Shown here: piece by piece, positions 33,321 through 45,400 of the stretch
Numbering within the stretch: position 1 is the stretch's first letter
Layout: every line of letters begins with the position of its first letter
Assembly (NCBI GenBank): GCA_914767715.1
Contig: OU612074.1
Location: forward strand, 4,727,501-4,791,500
Length of the DNA: 64,000 nucleotides
DNA from: Membranipora membranacea
Taxonomy: Eukaryota; Bryozoa; Gymnolaemata; Cheilostomatida; Membraniporidae
Direction of reading: 5' to 3'
Notes under the pieces: generated by a model
The model's input: only the letters and a program-made list of their open reading frames with translations
What the model was told of the DNA's origin: nothing
The model's database searches: none
Made by a program: the position numbers and the translations under genes

Positions 33321-34532
33321 AGCGTGGTGGCAAGTAGCTACGGACATCTGCGAGTTCAATGCTGATCAATATTTGGTACTGGTGGACTACTTCAGTCGCT
33401 AATAGTAGCTAGGCGGTTGCCTAACTGTGAATCATCATCAGTTATCAAAGAGTTGGAAGACGTGTTCTGTATGCTGGGTATACCACATTCTCTGGTTAGC
33501 GACAATGCGGCATACTATAAGGGAGAAGTGTTCCAAAAGTTCCTGAGGAAATGGGATATCACTCACGTGACTTCTGCCCCGAAGTATAGTCAGAGCAATG
33601 GTGAAGCAGAGAGAGCTGTACAGTCAGTCAAGAGGCTGCTAAAGAAGAACTTAAATCTGCAAGCAGCACTGTGCAGTTATACGGATACGCCGTTGTAGGG
33701 TGGTTACTCTCCAGCTCAGCTGCTGTTCAGCAGGGGTCTCAACTCTATGGGGATATGTAACTCCAGAACGGTCCATGAAGACAGGTTTAGAAAGAAGGAC
33801 TCTGTTATAAAAGCCAGACAAGAGCGTAACTACAATCAGCGACACAGCACCAAGGAGCGTACCCCGTTGGAGCTCTTTCAGCAGGTGAAGATTGTAGATG
33901 GATCAAAGAAGAAGCCGCAGATGGCAACAGTAGTTGGGACAAATGGCAGGGAAGTTCTTCTCGAAAAGGATGGAAGAATCCTGCGGCGTAACCGTTCTCA
34001 GATCCATGTAGCAGCATACCAGTCACCAAGTAGAGAGGGGAGTGTTACTCCAGTACAACTGCCAATTATGGATGCTGTTGCTCCAGATCAGTACTCGCAT
34101 GCTGTTGCATTCGACCAGTCGGCTGCAAACCCTCAGTCAGGAGTGATTACTCCTCCAGCAAGATCAGAACATGAATCTGGGTCGATAGACTCAAATTGTT
34201 CTCAAAGCGCGGTTGCGCCTATCCAGTCCGAGAGTGCTGTTGCACCCTCGAGTGAAGGTAGTGTGGTTTTCCATACAAGTGCAAGTAGTGCTGTTGCATC
34301 TACATGTGCCGGTAATGCTGGGGCATTACCAGTTATAGGTAGTGCAGTTGCAGTACCAGGTACCGGGGGCGTTGTTGCATCTCCAAGTCTGGGGAGTGCG
34401 ATTGCACCAAAGTCAAGGTCCAAAAGTGTGGTTACACTATCTAAGCCTACCAGCTCTAACGATATGTCAGTACCAGTAAAATCGACTAGGTCCGGTAGAG
34501 CGGTGAAGGGACCAAATAGACTAAACCTGTAA
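33320..34532 (+). pseudogene. Ty3/gypsy integrase core and C-terminus
   Basis: Core pieces: VATDICEFNADQYLVLVDYF with an in-frame stop at about 33400; then LGIPHSLVSDNAAYYKGEVF and SAPKYSQSNGEAERAVQSVK, the second Asp and the Glu of the DDE triad. A stop at about 33698 and a frame change follow. From 33747 a 261-codon frame reads DRFRKKDSVIKARQERNYNQ and a chromodomain-like LRRNRSQIHVAAY. After it comes a ~180-residue Ala/Val/Ser/Pro tail with short imperfect repeats (SAVAPIQS, SAVAPSSE, GSAVAVPG, GSAIAPKS), closing TRSGRAVKGPNRLNL, a usual end for gypsy pol. The long repetitive tail is unusual. Confidence 0.9.
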
Positions 34533-34605
34533 AATGTTATTGAGACGCCCGCGTTTGACTGTTTGTGATGCATGATACCCGTAACTGCGGATTTTTTCAT
34601 TTCAG

Positions 34606-35238
34606 ATGCGTTGCATTACATTAGGAAACTCACTTGTTCGCACACTAGTTGTCCCTAATGTAAGGACCATCAGTATTAATGGGTTGAACTGGGAAGCGGC
34701 GGTTGAATATATGATGGAGAATCAATACCATCTAAGATACCACTATGTGTTTGTGGTTGTCGGCCCTGTGAGATTTACATCATTACATAGAAGCCGTTGG
34801 GAAGTAGTTTTCAAAGACACAAACCACAGCACTATAAATCAACTATTCGCACCTTTCTACAATGACCTGTCCTTTCTCAATATATATCCTATTCTGTGTC
34901 CTTTGTTTCCAATGAATTTTGAGAAGTACAATCAAAGATGTGCACGACCTATAATGCAAGGATTTTATAGACAGTGGAATGATGAAATCAGAGGACATGT
35001 AGTGGTAGAAAACAGAGCAATTTACCACTTTAATACGAAATATGAGAATAACACCCCCCATCTACACTCGAAGATCTTTAAACGAAAGAAAGGCCATTAC
35101 AAGTTCTATGAGGCATATCTGAAAGATGGCTTACATGTGAAAAAAGTCATAGTAAGGCTCTGGAAGAGGGAGTTCCAGTGGGTGATAACCATTATGGAAG
35201 AAAGAGCCCAGAAAGCGAAGCGTCCAGAAAACATCTAA
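34606..35238 (+). CDS. SGNH-hydrolase-like protein, 210 aa, with eroded catalytic blocks
   Basis: The frame is intact and begins right after a good acceptor (TTTTTTCATTTCAG before the ATG), so an upstream exon is possible. Layout fits the SGNH/GDSL esterase fold: block I GNS at residues 7-9 (GDS in the family), block II Gly at 26 (ISINGLNWE), block III VVVGPVRF at 50-57 (normally GxND), and block V DGLH at 174-177. Ser, Gly, Asp and His are therefore in place, but the block III Asn is not. SGNH domains occur in several transposon ORFs and in many host proteins. The frame starts 74 bases after the gypsy pol stop on the same strand, in the place where an extra 3' ORF would sit. A poly(A)-like AATAAA lies near 35439. 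Identification rests on short motifs. Confidence 0.5.
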   Translation: MRCITLGNSLVRTLVVPNVRTISINGLNWEAAVEYMMENQYHLRYHYVFVVVGPVRFTSLHRSRWEVVFKDTNHSTINQLFAPFYNDLSFLNIYPILCPLFPMNFEKYNQRCARPIMQGFYRQWNDEIRGHVVVENRAIYHFNTKYENNTPHLHSKIFKRKKGHYKFYEAYLKDGLHVKKVIVRLWKREFQWVITIMEERAQKAKRPENI

Positions 35239-36447
35239 GATACACTGACATTTAATACGGACTGATATAGAAACTGAACTTGGAAATGATTATGGACACT
35301 CGACATCAAGAATCTCTTAATGATTTCTTTTATATATGACACTTCACATTTCAGCGCACATTTTATATACAAAGTCCTGTCTTCTCTGTCCATTTGTTAG
35401 ATTTATTTTGTTAGTTTTCATCTAAGTTCATTCGCAAAAATAAAAAAAATAATCAGGATAACGCAATAATGCAACACTGGATGACACATTACATTGATAT
35501 TGTTGTTGAGATACTAGTAGGTACACATACTGTGAGAACATTATTACACTTCTGTAGAGTTTGATGGGGTGATTACACCTGTGCAGACGACACGGCACAC
35601 ACATCAATAGTAGTAACGTCTGATGAAAACTTGGAAGGGAGATGTAGTGTATATGTCTATGGTGAATGAGATATAGATGTCTATGGTACCCGGATGAAGG
35701 AGTTAGTCTATGACTGAGCCGAGACCAAGCAGGAACAGGAGTGAGCTTTGCCTGATGCAAGTGCTGGGAGATTACCTAGGACAGACCTGATAGCAAGGTA
35801 AATACCCTATTACATAGTACTTCACAATGACAACGGGAGCTTTATAAGTAATGGGAAAAGAAAATATGAAGAAAAGAAAAAATTGTGTTACAGTGGTGAC
35901 TGGTGAGGTTTATTTATTTATTTATTCTGTTTTTAACCGAGTACTTTGCCACATTGGTATTTCAGCATTTGGAGTTAACAGTTGTATTAAATGACTCTGT
36001 ATCAACAGTAGCCTTGCCAGTCAAGATGCGATTATGTAGGTTTGTGTCAATTTGTCAAAAAGCTGTTCTAGGAGGGTGCACCAATTTTAATCTATCATGA
36101 GTTGTGTGATATGATCTCTCTTTCTGAGGCGATAGGCCCATCTAAATGCTTTCCTGTTTACATTTTCAAGCTGAGCAATATTTTTTTTTATAAGGTGACC
36201 AGATGTGGCAAGCATATTCTAGGATGGGTCTACAGATTGTCTTGTAAGCAACAGTTCTGGAGTCACCTTCTTTTCAAGCATGATATGATAACTTTGACAA
36301 GTAACCTATATTTGTTTAAAAAACAATGTAGAGAAAACTTGTTAGAAATCCTCTTGCAGTTTAAGCGAATCAGTCGCAAATGGAACCGTGAGTGCGGACC
36401 TTTTGTTAACATGTCACTTATCTTATTGGACAGCTGGAAGTGACACT
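35239..36447. other. Intergenic; upstream region of the ARFGAP gene
   Basis: No reading frame here looks real; the 113-codon frame at 36102-36443 has no motif. The stretch should hold the promoter and 5' UTR of the ARFGAP gene. A TTTATTTATTTATTC run lies at 35910-35925. Confidence 0.45.
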
Positions 36448-39400
36448 ATGGCAGATCCAAATCCTCCTACCAAAAATAATATTCAGCTTATTTTTAAGCG
36501 CCTGAGGTCCATGCAAACCAACAAAGTAAGTGTAACACACAGCTAACAATGGTCATATTCAACTGTTTAACTCCCATCACACCAAAACTGCTCAAATAGG
36601 TAGAAACATTGACAAACAACCTCGTAAATCAGACAGGTTTTTTCTTCCTTCTTTAACTTTACCAACTACTTACTACTAGTACTACTACTCTACTGTACTA
36701 GCTAAGCCATAAATGAACAGGCTTTCAAATTAACATACCATCAGTCTGGGGGTGTGTGATTTTAGCTAACCTGTTGATATGTCGTGTAAGGCTTGTCATG
36801 TGGAGTCAAGTTTATGAGTTGTGTAGGAATCATCTCTTCTAAAAAGTAATCAATCGAATCAGAACATCATATTACTATTATTGCTGGCCTTTCTAACTAG
36901 CTAGGCCCTACCTATTCAAACAACTTCTTCCACCTTTTTTGTTGATTCCTCCGTCCCAAAGGGTGTTGTATATACACACCAGCACCTCAATAAAATGTGA
37001 CCCAAAGTCTATTCATGTATATATCATAATCGGCTTATTTTATTGTAGCAATGTTTTGACTGCGGCAGAACTAACCCCACCTGGGCCAGTGTAACATATG
37101 GAGTATTTTTATGTATCGACTGCTCAGCTACACATCGGTCTCTTGGAGTACACTTGACTTTCATTAGATCCACACAACTCGACACAAATTGGACATGGGT
37201 GCAGTTACGAGCGATGCAATGTAGCGGCAATGCCAATGCAGTAAGTTGAAGCGGAAGGGCTACTAGGATTTTATTGGAGGCTGAACTACAGTTCACCTAC
37301 TGCTTACAGCAACAAACTGTATAGAACACAAACCTGAGAATCTGTAAGCCTGAGCCCATCCAGGGTTTCTAACAATTCGCATAGGCCTGACAAACAACAG
37401 ATCATTTGAATTTGATTTTAATTAGTCACATGAATTCAACTTTCATGCTGCCACATCAAAATGATCTATGTCATAGAAACTATGACAAACTATGTCCGGC
37501 TTTTTTAATGTGTTGTTTGGCTTCCAAGGTTTAATTCTTGGCCTGGTAGGGCATAGTTTGCATGTCATAGATATAATCGTTGTCATTTGTATAATTTTTG
37601 CTGTAATCTGCCGAGTGGTTCCACGACCATGATCACTGAAATGACATTGTGAGCAACTTAACAAAGGTGAAAATACCGTCCACATCACCAATAATGGTCC
37701 TAACACACATATAGCCTATAAATATAACCAATGGTAGCAATAGGCGGACCTTAAGAACATCTGTCTACATTAGGCTGTTTTGTAGTGATTTCATAACTTT
37801 TCTAACCACCTGCCCAGCACTGGTCAGAATTATGATCACATGACCCACTGAGATACAAATCTAGAGGTTAGGATTTTTAATTTATGAATTTTGTCCATTG
37901 ATTTTATTAATTATATACTTGTTTTAGAAAAATACCATGTTCAGCTGACGAGATTATACATATAATATATAATCTGCGCTTTTACATCCTTTTGAAAATG
38001 CCAATTTTAACTGGGATACTGAAGGTATGCCATAGAATTTTAGTAACAGTGCAAATTTTTTGTCAGGATTCAGACCGTGTTTTAAATCACAGTTATTTAT
38101 AGAGGGGTCGATGTAGCTTCATTATTGCCATAATCAGATCAACCAGGTTTTTCAAAAGTAATATTCCTATGAGTATTCGATTTTCAAATCCGTCAGCCAG
38201 ATAGATTTGCTTCATCTTTAATGCTAGTAACAAATAAAGACTATCTTATTTGATTACCTGGTGTTTGTGCTTTCAGACAGCGTTTTTCAGACAGCATGGA
38301 TGTAACACTAAAGATGCACAGCAAAAATACAACAGTCGAGCTGCTGCCTTATATAAAGAACGGCTTCATCAGCAGGCACTGCAGGCACAGAGAATGTATG
38401 GTGAAAAGGTGAGACACAGACTCCTCCTACTATATAGTGTTGTCTGCGCTAGTTTATTTATGCAGTGCAGTTCACTTAATTCAAACCGCTGGGGACCACA
38501 TAAATTTGTTTTAATTAAGCAGAGTCTGAATTAAGAGACATTAGAATGCATTGAGATCTGGCTGAACTATTTTCCTTGTCTGTATGAACAGGAGGTTTGA
38601 ATTGTAAAGTTTGGAATAACCAGCTTACACTGTATCAACATAAAAACATACAAAAATGCAAGCCCACCCTTGGGCATCGGGATCCTATATTGCTACCTGC
38701 TTCAGTTATTTCTGCATTAGCTTGCTAGTTAGTAAATTGGAGGGATATATAATTCTTAGTGATAGCAAATTGTCCTTTAAATATAATTGGCTTGATTTCA
38801 TAAAATAATTGGCTATCGTGACCCATATGTACTTGATAGTCAACACTTAACCTTGGTTTTGTTGGCTGGAGTTTTGAATAATTCATTGATGTTATTAAAC
38901 ATCAACACATTTATTTGCACACAGACTCATATAGATGTAGCCAGCGAAAACACACAGGAGGAAAAGAAAGAAGACGTAGATTTTTTCAAAGACCACACAA
39001 GCAATGTACGGGCGTTCGGTGACAGTCCGGGTTCCACCCCTCCTCGAGTAGAGAGTCCAGCTAGATTAGGTGCTAAATCTGCAGGCACACCGCCACGAGT
39101 AGATAGCGGGAGTAAACTCAGCAGCTTAGCTAAAGAGAACGGCAACGGTTCTCTCACAGTCAAAACTGACCCAGGTGAGAAAAAACTTTTTATTTTCAAA
39201 GCTACATATTCCAATACCACATCGAGACATCGAGACTGCACAGTTATCGTGTGAATCTCTGATCGTTAGAGTCAATTAAACACGAGTACCTAACATGCAA
39301 CCGCCCCTAATTATTAAAACTGAACTCGGTCGTCACCACGAATCCCTTGTGATGGTACTATTGCTAAGTGAATTAGTTCACTCTCTATAGATTAGAGATA

Positions 39401-42400
39401 TACATGCAATAGTATATCATGTCATCAGTGTGCTCTGATCCAGCAGCAATATCTATTGCTGAAAAACTTTTTTCGTAATTTAAAATACAATGGCCATTCT
39501 CGGAACTCAGTATACACTAAGTAGTATCATGATTTACGTTGTGTACCTAGCATGTACCTTCATATTCTTACCAAAATGAAAGTAGACATGAAGCAGTGTG
39601 CCTCTCATGCTGGTACGTTGTGACTGAAGGCTTTGAAGCTCTGTATATTACACGTCAATGACATTGTGTCAACAATTACAGCCTCACTGATTGGCTGAGA
39701 TCGGTGACATATATTAAGGGTATTGGTGGCATATGTTGAGGAGATGCTGAACTGTTCTCTGTTTAATGATAACTAATCAAAGACTCGTCAATTCCGTACA
39801 ATTAAACTGTGGCATTGCCTTGTCGGCTTCCATTTTATTACTTTTTATATGCGCTATCACTAAACACAATCATGATCTAATTTCAGAAGCTCAGCCCAGT
39901 GTTGATGCAGCTATGATATCACCTAAAGCTGTGGCCAGTGAACCCAGAAAATCAACTATTGGTGTGAGAAAACCTGCCGCTAAGAAGGGGGTAAGTTTAA
40001 TTTTATATATGTGACTCCTGATTAAAGTTGAAAATATGAACAAGATATATACCCCTCAGTAGGGAAGGATGTTGCGCTCATTTTGAGAAAATTACTGCTG
40101 TGATCTTGACAGCAGTGGTGGCATTTTTTAATGTTCAAACGGGTATACAGCCTTTGGGAGGGGAGGGTGAAATTAGTGGTTAGTCTTTTGTGATTATAAT
40201 CCTGATTCTGCATGTAAAATACAGTGATTGTCTTGTTGTGTCACTTTTTGATGCTCCATCGGCTACACAACCTCTCATATGGAAAATTTGCAAGAGACTT
40301 TACTGGATGCTTAGTCAGTTGAAATATCTCTATGGTAATTTCACAAAATTCTCGCATGGTACAAATGAACAGGACCCATATATCCTCTCCAAAACCATGA
40401 AATAAACTTTTTTCTGTTGAAATATGTAATTTTGGTGGATATATTTCTCTCTCTGTATTCGTACTTATGATGTGATTATATTTGTGTAGCTGGGAAGTAA
40501 AGGTATGGGAGCTACTAGAGTGAAGGCAAACTTTAGTGAGATCGAATCGGCAGCATTGAAAGCTGATAAGGAGAAGGAAGAGAATATCAAGCAAGCTGCC
40601 GCTATGGAGGTACAGAACGCTGAGGACGCAGAGAAACAACTGTGAGTATACTTAAATATCCTCGGCATTTTTAGCCAAGAACAAGTTTGATTTAATTTGC
40701 CAGCATTCCAGTTGCTCCCCTTCCACTGGTCATGTCCGTGTGATCAGTGGAGGGGGAGCAACTCTGAATGCCGGCAAGTGGACCAAACTTGGTCTATGTT
40801 TAGCCCATAAAGCTTTGATGGTTGGGAGGGGGGGGGGGGGGGTTATCCCACTGCCAACCAAGCTTTTCAAGACAGGCTACATCATGATCAGCTCATAACA
40901 TGTATTATGTGATGTCCTCTACATATGGATAACGTAATAGTGAGCGGATAGGTTGATTGTTATTTGAGATGAAAGAGCCAACTCTGAATTACAAAATAAA
41001 TTACTGACATTTGCAGAATTTTGAGGTGTTTAAAATGTTTGGCAAGCACTACTGTGATTATTAGTTGAAACCGTGCTTACTGGTGATGTTTATTTGGTTC
41101 AAAAACTTTTCTGACACATGTGAACCAACTCAGTTTTTTCACTTCAAAAGAGCGCACATGACTAAAACAAAATACTAAATGTATTTTCGTTTCAATCCTG
41201 CCGTTATCTAAATGCTCAACAAATTAGAGTTGTGTGCCCCTTGTTCATATTGTGGCAATGACTCATTTACAAATTTATATACGGCCCTAACTCAAGATGA
41301 TTGATAACAACTAAGTTCTTGTTTATTACTGGCTACCCATGGTTGATAACTGAACCATCTCTAGTCGGTAATACTCATCAAAACATTAATATTACTAATC
41401 ATTTTCCGCTCTATTGTACATTCTATACATACGATTATGTAAAGAATAGAATATAGTGTGGAAAATATCTAGCGTGTATAATATAATTGATTGATCAAAC
41501 CAGTACATCATGTGACACCAATGAGGTTGTGATTTACATGGAGAGCAAAATATGCATGAAATAATTGTATGTAAAAATGTTGTCAAGAAAAATTATTAAT
41601 AAAAGATAAGTAATTTTAAAGATGACAAAAAATACAATTTTACAACGTTACAACGTTACAGTATTTGACATGAATGGGTTAACTTTTCCTGGACCTGACT
41701 GAGATTTCTAACAAACTTCTAGTTGAGGGTTATTTGGTTGATTATTATCTCATATCTTGTCTTATACCATATTTATTTACATCAGAGCCTCTATGAGACT
41801 GGCTTATAAGGATATGGCTATAGAGAAGAAGAGACACGAGGAGAAGATAAAACACATGGACCCTAAAAAACAGGAGCAGGCCGAGCGTCTCGGTATGGGA
41901 TTTTCAGCAGCCAGGTTAGTATGGTGTATAACCAGGTATAAGTATTAGTATGGTGTATAACCAGGTATTAGTAAAATTGGTGTGCTTTTATAGATTAACG
42001 CATTGACAAAACACACAACGTGTGTTTTGTCTATGGATTAACGTCATATCTTTTGATATTTCAATTCACACTGACATTGAGACTACACTATCAGCATTTG
42101 TGTATCTCTGATTGTTAGAGTAAATTTAGTATGAGTACCTAACATGTACCTATAGCTTTGTCGGGTGACTAATACTTAACAAAAAAGAATCCGCGCGACA
42201 AGACTAATATTTTAAACATTATCTAATATATATACATAAATATATTATCTAAAATCTGATAAGCTACCTAATCCTGCTGACAGAGTTAATTATCTGATTG
42301 AGCCATTACTGATAATATTAAATATCTCATTTTGATTAGCTGTTATTAAGGGAAGATGAGTGTCTATACTAGCATAATTGAACTATTTAATCTAAACAAT

Positions 42401-45400
42401 ATATAAAAAAAAAAGAGTTTTGAGCTTTTTAATAAGTGAACCTGGAAGACCGCAATAATTGTCTATTACGCGTTATTAATATTATCACCTTCGAAATTAT
42501 GACCCTATGATATTCAAAGATAAATTTCGTAAATTGTGATTTCATGATATAAATGCCGTGATATATGAATATATTTGGTGATATTTGGTGATCGTATTAC
42601 ACGAACACCTTCCCTTTATTACTTACAGAGGTATAAGTCACTCAGCTATGTCAGATATGCAGGTTATATCTCAGGATACACCTTCGTCTGCTCGTCAGTC
42701 GTCTAGTGATAAGTACTTCTCTACCTCCAGTAACAGAGAGCGAGATTTAGATGACTGGGAGCACGTGTCAGCTCCTTCTAGCTCGTCAATGTAAGTAGGC
42801 TTGTAAATAGATCTCACAGTCAATTGTAGTGAAACAATACGTCTCCATCGGCTAATCATTGTCTTGTAATGTAACTCAGCTCTGCCAATGATGAAAATTT
42901 ATTACGATTTTTTAAAGAATATGATCATTGTAGAATGCACTGATAATTTATGTATCAAAGATATGTTGGTTCAAGACAGTTATTCCCAAAGTAAATGATG
43001 TTACTTACCTGACCATATGGGAGTTGTCCTCTACTGTATTTCACACGTAATGAACTTTGAAGGTTGATATGTTTTCAGGTTCTTTCATTACCTGTCATCA
43101 CTCAACAAAAACGAATACGGCGTCTTCTGTTTCATTTTGTTTTTTGCTTAGGGCTACATAAGAAACACTTAAATGAACTTTTATTTCAAATTAATTTACT
43201 GCTTCAGGTCATGAACAAGTTCTTGTTGACTGTTAAAGTTTCATTCATGGAAATTTGATATAAAATACTGCCATATATGTCTATAAAGTTGTCACAAAAT
43301 ATAAAGTGACCACGGTTTGTTCATCACTTACAGGTATGATGATTTAGGGCGGAGTAAGACCTCTACTAGCTCCGCCTCTGCCGGCCAATCATGGGGCAGC
43401 TGGGGAGATAACTTCTCAGATAATAAATCATCCTCCGGTGGTGGGGGCGGGGGTGGATCCAGCTGGGATACTCCGTCCGGCAGCGGTAGTAATAAGGGAG
43501 GCAGCTTCTTTGATGATCAGCTGATGACAAGTAAACCTAAAGATAACAACAGGTGAGGGTCTTGAGTAATTGCCTAGTTTACTACCTAAATAGTGGCTTG
43601 TGGCTGCCGATTTAGTGAATGTCCGCAATCAGTTATTTTGTTCTTATACTTACCCCATAGTCTTAAAAGGTCACATAAGTAGGTTTATTTCTTACTCCAG
43701 CATACACGATGACAATACTGAGACTAATCTACTACTCATTCCCATACCAACATGTCTATTGGTTAAAATGTGAATCCAAATACACATCTCTTTCAATAAA
43801 ATGCAGATGTGGTACCTCCAAATTGTGTCACTTCAGAGTTGTCTGCTTAATGTCAATGAGGGGATAACTAACAATAGTTGCAATATAGTTTTTATGTGAC
43901 TCATGGTGATTTTGTTTGTTTAACCTTGAGGCATGATTAAAACTCCTCGGCCCCTTAAAACCTGGTGATAGAATACCCCATGTCATTCTCACTCTGAGGC
44001 AGATTGGCTTAATAAGTTATTGATAATAGGGACATGTACTTGTAGAAGATGTTTACATTCTTGGTCTTACTAACAAAGCAAATTCTTGACTCTTCTTTGA
44101 CACAATGTGATAGCTGACCTTACTTCTGACTTCCATTGCTAACATATGTGGTTGCAGCTTTATTGATCAAATTGACAGGTATGCATGCATATGTATGTGT
44201 GATATAATTATCTGGGGCACTCTATGTTATACTTTGTTTGTATTGAATGTGGTCGTGTTAGTTAAGGTTTATTTATGGGTTGATCAAGTTTGATGCAGTT
44301 TGTCTGCATTCCAGTTGCTCTCCTTCCACTAGTCACGCAGCAGCAGGTACGTTGGAGGTAATGCAATTCGGAATGCAGGCAAAAGGTCAAAGCTTGGTCT
44401 GGTTTATGTGTGACTCAAAGTACAAATATGTTGAGACTGGTGAAGGTGAAACTTGGGTTTGTGTGATAAATTGTAAGTTATCTATCTTTGTACAGCCTAG
44501 TATAATAAATTGATGTTGCTCTGTAAAGCACTTACTCAGAGTCATACGAAATAAACGCAGTCCAAATTGGTAGGCTAGTTGATGTTGTGGAGTTTTGGAG
44601 CTTCCAATCTAAAATTATAGCACTCTGGGATTTTCACCTGGTGAAATCAGTTTATGTCACCTCCAACGGCAAAAATCTGGTCGAAACCGACACTGACTGG
44701 CTATAACCGGCAGAGTCTAACCAACTCAACTGCTCACTTTTTTGCTCAACTGTCCAAGAATCATTTATCTATAATAAGGCTGAAACTAGCCTGATTTATC
44801 CGTTTTTTTTGGATTTGGTAATATCACATAGTAAGGATATATATCACATAGTAAGGATATATATCACATAGTAAGGATATATATCACATAGTAAGGATAT
44901 ATATCACATAGTAAGGATATATATCCTTATTCTGTGGTAATAACAGCAGTCTGGTCTATTCTCAAACTTAGTAAAGACTGTAAAAAGTGATAACCTTGAA
45001 GTGATAAAAGTTCGAGCGACCCTGTGCGTAACAGGATTTGAAACAGTCGGTGTATTTTTAGCAGATTCCCATGCTTGCGGATATGCCAACTCGAACTTTA
45101 TTGAATACACATGGAGTCTCAATTTTAAAATCAGCCCTGGCTAAGACTTGCCAATCCTGCTTTGAAGTTGCTGGCACTCATAACTGTCAGTAGCCAAGTA
45201 CGCACAAAGTGTCACTGTTAAGTCTGTCAGCTTTGTGACAAGTGCTGTTTTAACTCAAGTATTGGCCTATCTGCTAATAGACAGCCAGTGTTAGTCAGCC
45301 ACAAAATTGAAGGTGATGGTCTCTCGCAAGTGAAGGTAGTTGATGCCACATCGTTTTGTTTGCCTGACAAAATTGTCTTTTGTTCTCCCAATCCAAGCCC

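Noticed and set aside
34202-34600. 132-codon minus-strand ORF rich in Thr/Ala/Leu
   Set aside because: It mirrors the low-complexity tail of the plus-strand gypsy frame.
36102-36443. 113-codon ORF just upstream of ARFGAP as a separate gene
   Set aside because: No recognisable domain; it overlaps the expected promoter and 5' UTR and is in another frame than the ARFGAP start.
44821-44940. CRISPR-like array
   Set aside because: The 20 bp units are contiguous with no spacers; it is a tandem repeat in an animal intron.
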